This document shows, piece after piece, positions 25,825-35,202 of a DNA stretch of 64,000 nucleotides. The stretch's first letter is position 1. Each line of letters starts with the position of its first letter. Both the position numbers and the translations under genes were made by a program. The notes under the pieces were generated by a model. It was not told the origin of the DNA, did not search any database, and saw only the letters and a list, made by a program, of their open reading frames with translations. The stretch is from contig NZ_JAGSIE010000007.1 of the NCBI RefSeq assembly GCF_018138385.1, positions 1-64,000 on the forward strand, given 5' to 3'. Source of the DNA: Allobacillus saliphilus. Its GTDB lineage: Bacteria; Bacillota; Bacilli; Bacillales; Alkalibacillaceae.

Positions 25825-25917
25825 TTAGAACCAAGCGGCACCGACAATGATTAATAAAATAAACAATACGACGATCAACGCAAAGCCACCGCCGTAGTAT
25901 CCTCCTTTGCCTGACAT
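25825..25917 (-). CDS. YjcZ/SscA-type small sporulation peptide
   Basis: A 30-residue peptide. It starts MSGKGGYYGGGFALIVV and continues as one hydrophobic helix ending IIVGAAWF. This is the YjcZ family pattern (Gly/Tyr-rich head, FALIVVLFILLIIVGA helix), members of which are small spore coat assembly proteins such as SscA. AAGGAGG lies about 8 bases upstream, a SigK-like -10 lies before it and its own terminator follows. It is antisense-oriented between hpr-side genes and prsA. Confidence 0.85.
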   Translation of the reverse strand: MSGKGGYYGGGFALIVVLFILLIIVGAAWF

Positions 25918-25947
25918 AACTTCACCTCCTTGGTTGCTTAACTACCC

Positions 25948-25956
25948 TATACTATG
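25948..25956 (-). promoter_or_regulatory. Candidate SigK -10 for the YjcZ-type gene
   Basis: On the minus strand CATAGTATA matches the SigK -10 pattern CATANNNTA, and an AC dinucleotide lies 15 bases upstream. It is about 30 bp before the gene. Fits mother-cell expression of a coat peptide; by-eye match only. Confidence 0.4.
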
Positions 25957-26115
25957 TAAGAAATTAAATGAGTGATTAGGCAATTAACGGAATTTAACTC
26001 ATGTTCAGAAAAAGATTTTTATGGTATATTTATCTTTGTGACTAGGTATGATTTTCTGTCGTTTATTGACAATCATTAACGACCTAAGAATCAATACATA
26101 CAGGGAGTGTTTATT

Positions 26116-27075
26116 TTGGTAAAAAAATTATTTCAAGGACTAGCTATTGGTGGATTTGCGATGTTTTTGACAGCTTGTCAGTCAGATGACACTGACACAG
26201 TGGTCGAAACGGAGTATGGATCCATTACAAAAGAAGAATTCCATGCAGAGTTAGAAGAAAAATACGGTGAAGAAACGCTACAAAACATGACGAAGAAGCT
26301 CGTGTTAGAGGGACAATTTGATATTGACCAAGAGGAATTTGAACAAGAAGTTGAGGAGTTCAAAACACAGTTGGGACCCCAGTTCACTCAGTTCATTAAT
26401 CAGCAAGGATACAGAAATGAGGAAGAATTCCGTTCCGCTCTTTATATCAGTAAATTAGAATTCGAAGCAGCTACTGCTGACATTGAAGTAACCGATGAAG
26501 AAGTCCAAACACATTATGAGCGTATGCAAGAAGAACGTAAAGCGAGACATATTTTAGTCGATGAAAAAGAAACAGCTGAAGAAATCATCAAAAAATATAA
26601 CGATGGTGAGTCTTTCGAAGATTTAGCCAAAGAATATTCAAAAGACGGTTCTGCAGCGAACGGCGGAGATTTAGGCTATACGACAGCTGGGCAAATGGTC
26701 AAGCCTTTCGAAGATGCTATGTACGGACTTGAGGAAAATGTAATCAGTGAACCTGTTGAATCCAAGTTTGGCTGGCATGTCATCCTTGTAGAAGACATTC
26801 GTGAATCAGAAACAGAAGTTCAGCCATTTGATGAAATGAAAGACCAACTACGCGAACAACTATTAGCGAGCAAAGTTGACCCTGAGAGCTATAACTCCAA
26901 AGTCAAAGAAGCGATGGACAAAGGAAAAATTGACGTCTCTGATGATCAATATGAAGGCTTATTTGGATCCAATAAATCTGAATCAGAAGATTCTGAAGAC
27001 GAATCATCCGACGAAGATAACGAAAAGAAGGATTCTGAAGAAGAGAAAGACGACTCGGAATCCAATGATGAATAA
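26116..27075 (+). CDS. prsA: Peptidyl-prolyl isomerase lipoprotein PrsA
   Basis: Extracytoplasmic foldase that assists secreted proteins after translocation. Signal peptide with lipobox FLTAC, Cys21. N-terminal SurA-like helices, then a parvulin domain from about residue 140 (RKARHILVDEKETAEEI, FEDLAKEYSKDGSAANGGDLGY, FGWHVILVED). The last 35 residues are almost only Asp, Glu, Ser and Lys, an unusual acidic tail. The longest frame starts at a GTG within GGGAGTG; spacing favours the TTG at 26116 (319 aa). A TTGACA at 26066 may be its -35, but the -10 is unclear. Confidence 0.92.
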   Translation: MVKKLFQGLAIGGFAMFLTACQSDDTDTVVETEYGSITKEEFHAELEEKYGEETLQNMTKKLVLEGQFDIDQEEFEQEVEEFKTQLGPQFTQFINQQGYRNEEEFRSALYISKLEFEAATADIEVTDEEVQTHYERMQEERKARHILVDEKETAEEIIKKYNDGESFEDLAKEYSKDGSAANGGDLGYTTAGQMVKPFEDAMYGLEENVISEPVESKFGWHVILVEDIRESETEVQPFDEMKDQLREQLLASKVDPESYNSKVKEAMDKGKIDVSDDQYEGLFGSNKSESEDSEDESSDEDNEKKDSEEEKDDSESNDE

Positions 27076-27083
27076 AGATGAAC

Positions 27084-27125
27084 AAACTGACTTAGAGAGT
27101 ATATTCTCTAAGTCAGTTTTTGTTT
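27084..27125. terminator. Bidirectional terminator prsA / DUF4129 gene
   Basis: A perfect 15-bp stem, AAACTGACTTAGAGA (27084-27098) with TCTCTAAGTCAGTTT (27105-27119), 6-nt loop, then TTGTTT. The stop codon and last codons of the convergent minus-strand gene lie inside the stem. Confidence 0.85.
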
Positions 27126-28328
27126 AAGCGTATTCTTTAATTCAATTAATTGGTCAGTGTATTGTCTTTTTTCATCTTCGGTTAAATGTTGTTCTCCATA
27201 ACGGACAGTTTGATAGAAGTTTATGACATCTGCATACCTATTTGTATCCAATTGAAGCCGGTGTAACCACTGTTCGACAGTCTCGTCATCATATCGCCCG
27301 AGCTTACGTTTTGCTGCCCATCTCTCGAGCTCAAAGAAAGCTTTTCGAATCTCGCTTTTAGGTGCTTTCCTTTTTAAGTTCTCTTTTAAATCACTAAACC
27401 GGAATGATAGCTTTTCCGTTTCCATCTTCATTTTTTCTTCATCGGCTGTTTTTGATTTCCTTCGAATAAGAAGGTTCCGATGTCGATAATAAATGCCAAT
27501 CGCGATGATGAAGCATATGAAAATGATGATATACATAATTGTTTCAGCACTAATTGTCTCTGTTTGTTCACGAGCTTGTTCCAAAACATTTTGTTCTTCT
27601 TGTGAGATGTTTTCTTGCTCACCATTTGGAGTCGTTTCTATTTCTGCTTGTTGTCGATTGAACCACTCAAATAACGGTGTTGCACCGAGTCCTATTTGAT
27701 ACGCAATCCAACTAAATAGTGAATAAAAACCTTTGATCGTGAAAGGCGTAAACCAAAATAAGCCAGCGGTAATCAATAAAATGCCGCTTGGAACACCAAA
27801 TATATAGCTTAGTTGCTTAGCTTTCCCAGAGTGATTGTGTTCTTCGACATTCATCATACGAGTAGAAATCTTTCCACCGATTAGTATTGTAAATTGTACA
27901 AGAATAAAATATAGACCTGTATGAGCATCAGGATTTTCTAGAAAGATTGCAGGCAAATAAAGAAAAAAACCAAGCAGCACGCTTGTGATTAATATTCCTT
28001 TTTCTTGATTTGTGTCTGGCTTGAAATAATAGAGCGCCATCCGCCACGTAAGAAAAATGGCAATGATCGTTGCATGAAACAACAACAAGCCTAGCCATGC
28101 ATACATCATGAACGAAATAACACCGATTAAAACAAAGTGAAATAATAACATACGCCCATTCAACAACTGCTTTAAAACAAAATATATGAAAGCAAGAAAG
28201 ATCGTTGAAATAACTAATGATGCCACATTGATTTCTCTGCCGGCGTCAACGTTTAAGAAATAAATGACCATCATGATGAGACAAGCATCAATTAAAAAAC
28301 GGTAGACCGCATTTATACCTGTATTCAT
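27108..28328 (-). CDS. Membrane protein with C-terminal DUF4129-like domain
   Basis: A 406-aa membrane protein with about seven N-terminal helices, an acidic external loop near 225-255, another helix (TIMYIIIFICFIIAIGIYY), and a cytosolic C terminus (KSEIRKAFFELERWAAKRKLGRYDDETVEQWLHRL) of the DUF4129 type. In relatives this domain is fused behind a transglutaminase-like core; I see no Cys-His-Asp core here. It is the third gene of a MoxR-DUF58-DUF4129 operon, overlapping DUF58 by 4 bp. Function unknown. Confidence 0.75.
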   Translation of the reverse strand: MNTGINAVYRFLIDACLIMMVIYFLNVDAGREINVASLVISTIFLAFIYFVLKQLLNGRMLLFHFVLIGVISFMMYAWLGLLLFHATIIAIFLTWRMALYYFKPDTNQEKGILITSVLLGFFLYLPAIFLENPDAHTGLYFILVQFTILIGGKISTRMMNVEEHNHSGKAKQLSYIFGVPSGILLITAGLFWFTPFTIKGFYSLFSWIAYQIGLGATPLFEWFNRQQAEIETTPNGEQENISQEEQNVLEQAREQTETISAETIMYIIIFICFIIAIGIYYRHRNLLIRRKSKTADEEKMKMETEKLSFRFSDLKENLKRKAPKSEIRKAFFELERWAAKRKLGRYDDETVEQWLHRLQLDTNRYADVINFYQTVRYGEQHLTEDEKRQYTDQLIELKNTLKQKLT

Positions 28329-29536
28329 TTGGCCACCTCCTGATGGCTCTTAAACGATTCAAACCATGTTGTTTGAAACCTTTCATGCATTACGTATACA
28401 GAAGTACCTGTATTCTCCATTTCTTGATAACTAGCTAAAAAACTTTGCTCAACTTCACCTATATGAAACACATAAGGATGAGATCGGCCAATTGACTTTC
28501 CGAACGCTAAACAACTATTAAAAGAGGCCGTAAGCCCTTGTGTATTCACACGTGCTAACACTTCCAATGAATGTGCGTAATGGTCCCTTCCATATCCATT
28601 AGACACATGATAAAACGGTACATTACCTCGCTTAGGCACATTAATGAGTAACTCGTATGGAATACCTTTCATTGTGGCATATCGACTAAGGTATGCAACA
28701 GTACTAATCAAATTTTCAATCCGATCCGTAAACGCTGGACTATCCATAGTCCGTACGTTTAATAGAATCAACCAAGAACGCTGGTTGACACGTTCCACGA
28801 CTTTCGATTGAAACACTTGTTTTTTGGCAGTTGATTTCCAATGAATTCGATTTAGTGGATCTCCTGGTGCATAATCTCGTGTTCCATAACTCGTTATAGG
28901 GTCTTCAAAAATAGAGAAGTTCGTTTGATACTCTCCCATTTTTTGATGTTTGCTTCTATGATTTAGATGAACTTTTTTTATTTCAGGGTACACAAGAATC
29001 TCTGCTTTCACTAATTCTTTTAGTGTCAACGTTATTTTTCCATATCCGAAAAGTGAGGGGATTTCAATACGTAGCGACCGTACTCTTGCTATTCCTCGCT
29101 TTGTCGCCGTGAAAGGAATAGAGATTTTCCTTGATTCCCTGCCAAATAAGTTCAACCGTTTTTCAACTGTAGATATATTCATTGATTCATATTTTGATTG
29201 ATTACCCATCTGTATATTCGAATCAAATGTCATCACTAGCCGGGCACCGAACATAGGTAACCAGCCATTTTGGCGTAAATGAAATTCCAATTGACCTGTT
29301 TCACCAGGATACAATCGAATCGATTGTCGTAAATTAATGAATGCTAACTTGCGATCGATGTTTTTTTCATACAGATGATTAATGAAGTAAATGACATAGA
29401 GAAATATACCGATGAGCATTAACGAAGAATAGATGCCAAAGATACCGAAAAAGCTGAAAAAGATAAAAAAGGAAGCTATAATCGCTAGCCCGTGATAAAA
29501 CCGGTCATTTCTAATGTCTTTATGAAACTGTTTCAT
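28325..29536 (-). CDS. DUF58 domain protein
   Basis: A 403-aa protein with one or two N-terminal membrane helices (about 15-47), an external-type beta region, and the DUF58 signature around DYAPGDPLNRIHWKSTAKK, followed by a von Willebrand-like segment (WLILLNVRT). DUF58 proteins pair with MoxR ATPases across bacteria; their role is thought to be chaperone- or assembly-like, unproven here. It overlaps both neighbours by 4 bp (ATGA type), a tight operon. Confidence 0.85.
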   Translation of the reverse strand: MKQFHKDIRNDRFYHGLAIIASFFIFFSFFGIFGIYSSLMLIGIFLYVIYFINHLYEKNIDRKLAFINLRQSIRLYPGETGQLEFHLRQNGWLPMFGARLVMTFDSNIQMGNQSKYESMNISTVEKRLNLFGRESRKISIPFTATKRGIARVRSLRIEIPSLFGYGKITLTLKELVKAEILVYPEIKKVHLNHRSKHQKMGEYQTNFSIFEDPITSYGTRDYAPGDPLNRIHWKSTAKKQVFQSKVVERVNQRSWLILLNVRTMDSPAFTDRIENLISTVAYLSRYATMKGIPYELLINVPKRGNVPFYHVSNGYGRDHYAHSLEVLARVNTQGLTASFNSCLAFGKSIGRSHPYVFHIGEVEQSFLASYQEMENTGTSVYVMHERFQTTWFESFKSHQEVAK

Positions 29537-30483
29537 CGTTCGACGCTATGTTCAACAGGTACATTTACCTGTTGCAACACCTCTCCCATAATCTCTTTTT
29601 GATTATGTTTGGTCGCCCCTTCCAACGTCAACACCATTCGGTGAGATAAAACGAGCGGTGCCATCTTCTTCACATCGCTCGGTGTAACATAAGAACGATT
29701 ACGCATCGCTGCTTCAGTTTGCACACTTTTCATTAAAGCAATTGTACCTCTTGGGCTGGCACCCACCTCAATATACGGGTGTTCTCGAGTAGTTCTGACG
29801 ATATCAAGGATATAATTTTCAACAGCTTCGGATATATGTACTTGTCGAACTTTCTCGCTTAGCTCTTTCAAAACTTCCTTTGTAAATATCGGATTTGGTA
29901 TAGGCCTTTCAGTATCCATCCGATGCGCTTGCATAATTTGTCGCTCTTCTTCGATCTTTGGATAAGGCATTTTCAATTTCATAAAGAAACGATCCAATTG
30001 GGCTTCGGGTAAATCAAATGTTCCTTGTTGCGATTCAATCGGATTCTGCGTCGCCAACACGATAAATGGTGGCTCAATTTTTACGGTCTCCCGATCGATT
30101 GTGACCTGTTTTTCTTCCATGACCTCCAGTAAACTTGATTGTGTTCTCGGTGTCGCACGGTTGATTTCATCAGCAAGCAAAACGTTTGTCACAACAGGAC
30201 CGACCCTTAGTTCAAATTGTTGCTCTTTCGGATTAAAAAAATGAATACCTGTTACATCTGAAGGTAGAACATCCGGTGTAAACTGAATACGGTTGAAATC
30301 GCCATCGATCGTCCTTGCTATACTTTTTGCTAAAGTGGTTTTTCCAGTTCCAGGCACACTTTCGAGAAGTACATGACCTTCATTAATTAGTGCATTTAAT
30401 ATCCATTCAACAGTATCTTCGTTTCCGATAATTACTTTTCCGATCTCGGCTTTTACGTCTTTTACAAATTGGTGTGTTTCCAT
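29533..30483 (-). CDS. MoxR family AAA+ ATPase
   Basis: A 316-aa cytosolic AAA+ protein. Walker A SVPGTGKTT at about 41-49, Walker B VLLADEINRATP near 108-119, sensor 1 LATQNPIE near 150, and the Arg of ASPRGTIAL at sensor 2. MoxR ATPases act as remodelling chaperones with DUF58/VWA partners, encoded here directly downstream. GGAGG lies before the ATG. First gene of the three-gene operon. Confidence 0.9.
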   Translation of the reverse strand: METHQFVKDVKAEIGKVIIGNEDTVEWILNALINEGHVLLESVPGTGKTTLAKSIARTIDGDFNRIQFTPDVLPSDVTGIHFFNPKEQQFELRVGPVVTNVLLADEINRATPRTQSSLLEVMEEKQVTIDRETVKIEPPFIVLATQNPIESQQGTFDLPEAQLDRFFMKLKMPYPKIEEERQIMQAHRMDTERPIPNPIFTKEVLKELSEKVRQVHISEAVENYILDIVRTTREHPYIEVGASPRGTIALMKSVQTEAAMRNRSYVTPSDVKKMAPLVLSHRMVLTLEGATKHNQKEIMGEVLQQVNVPVEHSVER

Positions 30484-30534
30484 TACATCTCCTCCATTAA
30501 TTATGTTCTTAATTTTCTAACATCATTCAGTAAA

Positions 30535-30558
30535 GAAAAAGACTCGTCAATTGACGAG
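30535..30558 (-). terminator. Terminator downstream of yhaM
   Basis: The palindrome CTCGTCAATTGACGAG (30543-30558) is followed on the minus strand by TCTTTTTC. It lies about 95 bp after the yhaM stop and before the MoxR gene, so it likely separates the two units. Confidence 0.72.
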
Positions 30559-30653
30559 CCTTCAAAGGCAAGCTCAAAATCAATATTTCTAAATACAAAA
30601 GATTTATATAAGCAGTTATACGTTTAAACACTGAAGTTCGTTTCACTTCGAAA

Positions 30654-31601
30654 TTAATTTTCCTCGAAAGTCGGTCGGTAAAACGAACGATTTTCAAGTG
30701 GAAATATTCTAGGTGTAAACTCACCTGGCTTTGTTTGTTTCAATGCCCGATTCATCATATTCATTTTTGCATCGATCAAGTCAATCATATGAAGTAATTC
30801 TGCTTCACGAATAAGTGGAGGCTTTGGAGAACCCCATTCGGATTTTCCATGATGACTTAACACCATATGCTGAAGCATTAACACTTCTTCTCCTTCGATC
30901 CCTAATTCGCTAGCTGTCGCAGTAATTTCATCAACCATAATCGTGATATGGCCAAGAAGTTTTCCTTCAAGCGTATACGATGGTGAGATTGGATTCGATA
31001 ACTCTTTGACTTTACCGATATCGTGCAATATAATCCCTGCGTACAACAAGTCTAGATTAATTTCTGGGTATAACTGTTTTAATTGCTTAGCTACTTTTAA
31101 CATTGAAACAATATGATGAGCTAAACCAGATGTGTATTCGTGATGGTTTTTTGTAGCTGCAGGAAACACGAATAATTGGTCTTGATACTTTTTGACAATT
31201 TGCCTAACAATACGTTGGATCTTAGGATTACTCATCTCAAAAATGGTTTGCGTAAGATATGACTTTAGTTCATCGACCTCAACAGGTGCTTTTTCAAGAA
31301 AATCTTCGAGACGAACTTGATCTGTATCATTCGTCAAGCGAATTTGACGAATATTTAATTGAGATTTCCCGCGGAATTGACGAATCTCCCCTTGCAGATG
31401 AACGATTGATTCAGGTATATACATTTGCTCGTCTTCGTTGGTGATATCCCAAAGTTTCGCATCCATTTCACCTGATTGGTCTCTAAAGATAATCGTTAAA
31501 AAAGGTTTTCCGCCTGAAGTAACCCCACGGTCTACCGTTTTAATTAGTAGATAACCTTCAAATAGTTCCCCGACATCAAATTCAATAATCCCTCGTTTCA
31601 A
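30654..31601 (-). CDS. yhaM: 3'-5' exoribonuclease YhaM
   Basis: Metal-dependent 3'-5' exoribonuclease of Gram-positives. An N-terminal OB-fold (about 1-90; GKPFLTIIFRDQSGEMDAKLWD) binds nucleic acid; an HD domain carries HHEYTSGLAHH and LHDIGK, then HMVLSHHGK. Length 315 aa from the TTG at 31601, which is 8 bases behind GGGGG and gives MKRGIIEFDVGE, the family-type start; the frame itself extends 8 codons further to 31625. It lies directly after the GbsR-like gene and is the last of the yhaO-yhaN cluster. Confidence 0.92.
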   Translation of the reverse strand: MKRGIIEFDVGELFEGYLLIKTVDRGVTSGGKPFLTIIFRDQSGEMDAKLWDITNEDEQMYIPESIVHLQGEIRQFRGKSQLNIRQIRLTNDTDQVRLEDFLEKAPVEVDELKSYLTQTIFEMSNPKIQRIVRQIVKKYQDQLFVFPAATKNHHEYTSGLAHHIVSMLKVAKQLKQLYPEINLDLLYAGIILHDIGKVKELSNPISPSYTLEGKLLGHITIMVDEITATASELGIEGEEVLMLQHMVLSHHGKSEWGSPKPPLIREAELLHMIDLIDAKMNMMNRALKQTKPGEFTPRIFPLENRSFYRPTFEEN

Positions 31602-31625
31602 GTATTCATCCCCCTTTTGCATCAC

Positions 31626-32183
31626 TTACTTTCTCGGTTTTCTAGGCACATAGTCAAAAATTTCGCCTGTTTCCACGACACGGACTAAGCGAATGAGCCA
31701 CTCATAGTATTCATACGAGTACTCCAACTTTTGGATGTCTGACTGAATCTTTTCTTTTAATGTTGGGTCAGTCGTTTCTTCTTGAAGCTTTTCCAATTGT
31801 CGAATCGTTTCTTCTGCTTCTTCAAGGTTATTTTCAGTTTGCCTACGCCATTTTGTCGTAAATAAGGAAGTAAATGATTTATACCAATCTTTTTCAGTCT
31901 GATAGAGATCTTTTCGAATGCCTTTACGAAAAGTCGGCGTGACCATTTTCATATCAGCCAATGCCTTCACACCGGTTGACATGCTTGTTTTACTCATTAA
32001 TAGAGCATCTCTCATTTGATCAAGCGTCATCGGTTCTTCAGCAAAATACAAGGTCCCATACAATCGCCCGACAGACGGAGTAATTCCATATAAATTCATG
32101 TTTTTAGCAATAACTTGGATATATCGTTCAATGAGCTCTTCATAATTGTTCCAATCTTGATTGGTTTGGCGATCATCTGTCAA
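31626..32183 (-). CDS. Second GbsR-like regulator
   Basis: A 185-aa winged-helix protein of the same family as the regulator at 23443: LYGTLYFAEEPMTLDQMRDALLMSKTSMSTGVKAL forms the helix-turn-helix (about 43-77), followed by the wing FRKGIRKDLYQTEKDWYKSF. The long C-terminal helices are again charged. Start TTG with GGGAGG 7 bases upstream. It sits between yhaN and yhaM in the same direction, an unexpected place for an osmoregulator. Target unknown; it may act on this operon or on distant osmoprotectant genes. Confidence 0.82.
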   Translation of the reverse strand: MTDDRQTNQDWNNYEELIERYIQVIAKNMNLYGITPSVGRLYGTLYFAEEPMTLDQMRDALLMSKTSMSTGVKALADMKMVTPTFRKGIRKDLYQTEKDWYKSFTSLFTTKWRRQTENNLEEAEETIRQLEKLQEETTDPTLKEKIQSDIQKLEYSYEYYEWLIRLVRVVETGEIFDYVPRKPRK

Positions 32184-32214
32184 CGTACACCCTCCCGACC
32201 TTCACTTCTAGACC

Positions 32215-35202
32215 TTATGTGAGCAATTCTACTTGCCCATTCTGACTTCGTTCTTGAGCTGTCAACTCAATACGGTTCGCTTCAACTTTATCATTAGAAT
32301 CATTCGCTTCACATGTAAAGTAAATGATTTGATGTTCTGATGATTGTTTTTCCAGGAGAGAAAACATATGTTGTTTTCTTTGTTGGTCAAAATTCACGAA
32401 GGCATCATCCAATAAGAAAGGCAAAGCGGTTGATGCATGTAATGCTTTACTTAATGCAAGTCGTAAAGCAATATATAACTGATCTGCCGTGCCTTCAGAT
32501 AGTTGACCTACTTGAAACCATTCACCATTGCGGTCACAAACATTAATCGTTTCTGACTCTGATGAGAACTGCACTTCTACATACTTGTTTCCAGTGAGTA
32601 CAGAGAAGTTATCACTCGTATCTTTCATGATACCTGGAAAATAAACATTTTGATAACGATCTTTTGTTTCTTTTAAATAACTGTAAGCCAACCGATACGT
32701 AGCCCATTCTTTCGACCGTCTTCTGATTTCTTCCACAAGCATAGATTTTTGATGGATTAAATCAGACAACTCACCATCTTCTTCTAATTGCTTGATTTGC
32801 GCTGTCAATTCAGCTCGTCGATTTAATAACTCGTTGATTGTATCACGGATTTCTTCCAAGCGCATTGATTCAATTCGTAAATCTTCCTCAATTTTATCCC
32901 ATGTATGGTCGGTTCGTAAAATCTTATCCGTTTGTTCTGAAAAAGTTTGATAAACAAATTCATAAGCTTCTTCTCTTTTTTTCAGTTTGTTCATATATTC
33001 TTGATGTTGTGTGATGTTGTGAACGAATGTAGCCTCATCTGCTGAGTTTGTCCGTGCTAATAAGGTTTTCCACTCATCAGCATGTGGCTCAAAACGTGCA
33101 TGCAAGTCCTTTAATTCCTGTTGCAACTCTAAGAGATCGTTATGAATTCGCTGAAGTGTTTTTCCGTTATCTTTTTCACGTGTAAGATGATTTTGCACCT
33201 GTTCCCAGATGGAACGCTCATCTGCGTTTGAATCATAAAGGGCAAGAATGGATTGAGCAACTCGATAATTTTCATCTAATTGAGCTTGCTGTTCTCGCTT
33301 CTTTTCCTCTAAATTTTTTATTGATTCTGCTATTGCTTTTGCTTGACTGATGGTTTGGTAAAGACTTGGCCAGAAAGAAATATTTGTCGCTGATAAAAAC
33401 GGAAAACGATTTATTTCCTCATCACGTTTTTTCTCTAATTGTTCCATTCGATGGTTTAAGTAATCTTGTTCAACGACCAATTCCTTTACATTATTCTTAG
33501 CGTATTCCAATTTCGTTTCTAATTGGTTCGCCTTTTTAGAGAGTTCATCTTGTTCAATCAGAGTAAGCTCAATATTTTTCAATTGTTCTGGATCCGTTTG
33601 ATTCAACGCTTCACTTTGGTCTTCTTGTAGTTGCATTAATTTAGTAGTCGTTTTCTTCGACTGGTTAAAACCGACTAAACCACCCACTACACCGACACTA
33701 AACACTACAGCAACAATAAACCAGTCACTGTTATTACCTTCAAATAAAAATACTAAGAAGAGCGCGAGCAATATTCCTGTTACAACTGGAAATCCCCAAG
33801 TCATTTTCGTAAACAATTGCTTGCTTGCTTCCAACTCACTTGCTTGCTTTTTCTTTTCTTCTTCGAGCTGTTTTTTCCATTCACTTGCAGATTGGTTTGC
33901 TTTCAGTGCATCTCGTTGTTGCTCTAAATCAATTTTTTCATCTCGTGGTAATTGTTTTTTCGTAGTGCTATTTAAAAGCCCTTCTAATTCTGTCACTTCT
34001 TCTTCATATGTTCGCTTCTTCAGCTGTTGATCCGCTAGTTTCTCGGTTAATTCTTCTTCTTCTTTAGCTAAGTCTTTCCACATTTCGCCGGTGTAATCAT
34101 TACTATCTATACGGATTACTTCATCTGGACTATAAGATAATCCTGCTTGATTCATATATCGATTGAACTGCTCGTATTCTTTACGTAAATTTTCATCGAG
34201 CTCTGTTAAGGAATGTTCAAGCTGCTTTGATTCACCAACTAACTTCTCAATTGAATCAATCGATAAAGGATATTCAACTTGTTTGGATTGATTTTGAAGC
34301 GTTTCTTTTTCTGACTGCAATCGCTCAATACGAGCCAAATGCATATTTTTTTGTTCCTTAAACTTTAACTCTTCGGATTTATATTGATCATACTTACTTT
34401 TCGCATCTGGCGGAAAACCTTCAATCCATGACTCATTTTTCAAGTCCTCCGATAAGCGTTGGTGACTTAAAATTTGTGTTTTTAACGAATGGAGTTTCTC
34501 ATGATGACGTATAGATTCCTGTAATGTTTTTTGCTCTTGTTCATACGTCGAAAGCTCCTCTTCAGTATGCCTCAATGTTTCTTTGAGCGATTGATGAGCT
34601 TCTTCATCTGCCTTTACTTCATCAATTTTTTTAAGTATTTCTTTTAACTCGCTAATTTTTACATTCAATAAAGGTTTGCGGCCTGACTTTTTAAATAGTT
34701 CTCCCGCTTTTTTATCTAAACTATTTTCTAAAGTGACGATACGATCTGAACCTGTTAGTCCTAAATTAAACAACACTTTCCCGACTTCATCTGCTTTCTT
34801 CTCTCGGATTGCCTGCAAATCGCGTGCTTGAAAGGAAAATATGGATGCAAATAAATTACTGTCCATTCCTTGATAAAATTGTTTCGCTTCATCTTCTGTC
34901 ACACGTTCTCCACCTCGATAAAGAACAGCTTGGCCACGATGACGGTGTAAAAAACGTTCAACAGTCCATTCTTCTCTATTGTGAGTAAGGTGGATTCTTC
35001 CCCCAAGTTGTCCGTCTAATTTCGAAATGAATCGTTCACGCAACTCTTTCTCAAGGCCAAACAATATATACGTAACGAACATACGGACCGACGTCTTCCC
35101 TGATTCATTTGGTCCACAAATAATATTCATCCCTTTATGAAGGTGAATGGTTTTACGATTCCATTTCCCAAAAGAAACGAGTTCCAATTTGTTCATTTGC
35201 AT
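32215..35202 (-). CDS. yhaN: YhaN, SbcC/Rad50-like ATPase
   Basis: A 995-aa ABC-type ATPase. Walker A GPNESGKTS at about 30-38; long coiled coils from about 170 to 860, interrupted near 450-500 by two hydrophobic helices (FPVVTGILLALFLVFLFEG and WFIVAVVFSVGVVGGLVGF), a hallmark of the YhaN branch; the C-terminal lobe has signature LSEGTADQLYIAL and Walker B LPFLLDDAF. It likely partners the YhaO nuclease in DNA-end processing or repair, possibly at the membrane. The start codon shares a base with the yhaO stop (TAATG). Confidence 0.88.
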   Translation of the reverse strand: MQMNKLELVSFGKWNRKTIHLHKGMNIICGPNESGKTSVRMFVTYILFGLEKELRERFISKLDGQLGGRIHLTHNREEWTVERFLHRHRGQAVLYRGGERVTEDEAKQFYQGMDSNLFASIFSFQARDLQAIREKKADEVGKVLFNLGLTGSDRIVTLENSLDKKAGELFKKSGRKPLLNVKISELKEILKKIDEVKADEEAHQSLKETLRHTEEELSTYEQEQKTLQESIRHHEKLHSLKTQILSHQRLSEDLKNESWIEGFPPDAKSKYDQYKSEELKFKEQKNMHLARIERLQSEKETLQNQSKQVEYPLSIDSIEKLVGESKQLEHSLTELDENLRKEYEQFNRYMNQAGLSYSPDEVIRIDSNDYTGEMWKDLAKEEEELTEKLADQQLKKRTYEEEVTELEGLLNSTTKKQLPRDEKIDLEQQRDALKANQSASEWKKQLEEEKKKQASELEASKQLFTKMTWGFPVVTGILLALFLVFLFEGNNSDWFIVAVVFSVGVVGGLVGFNQSKKTTTKLMQLQEDQSEALNQTDPEQLKNIELTLIEQDELSKKANQLETKLEYAKNNVKELVVEQDYLNHRMEQLEKKRDEEINRFPFLSATNISFWPSLYQTISQAKAIAESIKNLEEKKREQQAQLDENYRVAQSILALYDSNADERSIWEQVQNHLTREKDNGKTLQRIHNDLLELQQELKDLHARFEPHADEWKTLLARTNSADEATFVHNITQHQEYMNKLKKREEAYEFVYQTFSEQTDKILRTDHTWDKIEEDLRIESMRLEEIRDTINELLNRRAELTAQIKQLEEDGELSDLIHQKSMLVEEIRRRSKEWATYRLAYSYLKETKDRYQNVYFPGIMKDTSDNFSVLTGNKYVEVQFSSESETINVCDRNGEWFQVGQLSEGTADQLYIALRLALSKALHASTALPFLLDDAFVNFDQQRKQHMFSLLEKQSSEHQIIYFTCEANDSNDKVEANRIELTAQERSQNGQVELLT

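Noticed and set aside
26066-26096. TTGACA as a definite prsA promoter
   Set aside because: The -35 is perfect but no -10 at 16-18 bp is convincing, so I did not list it as a feature.
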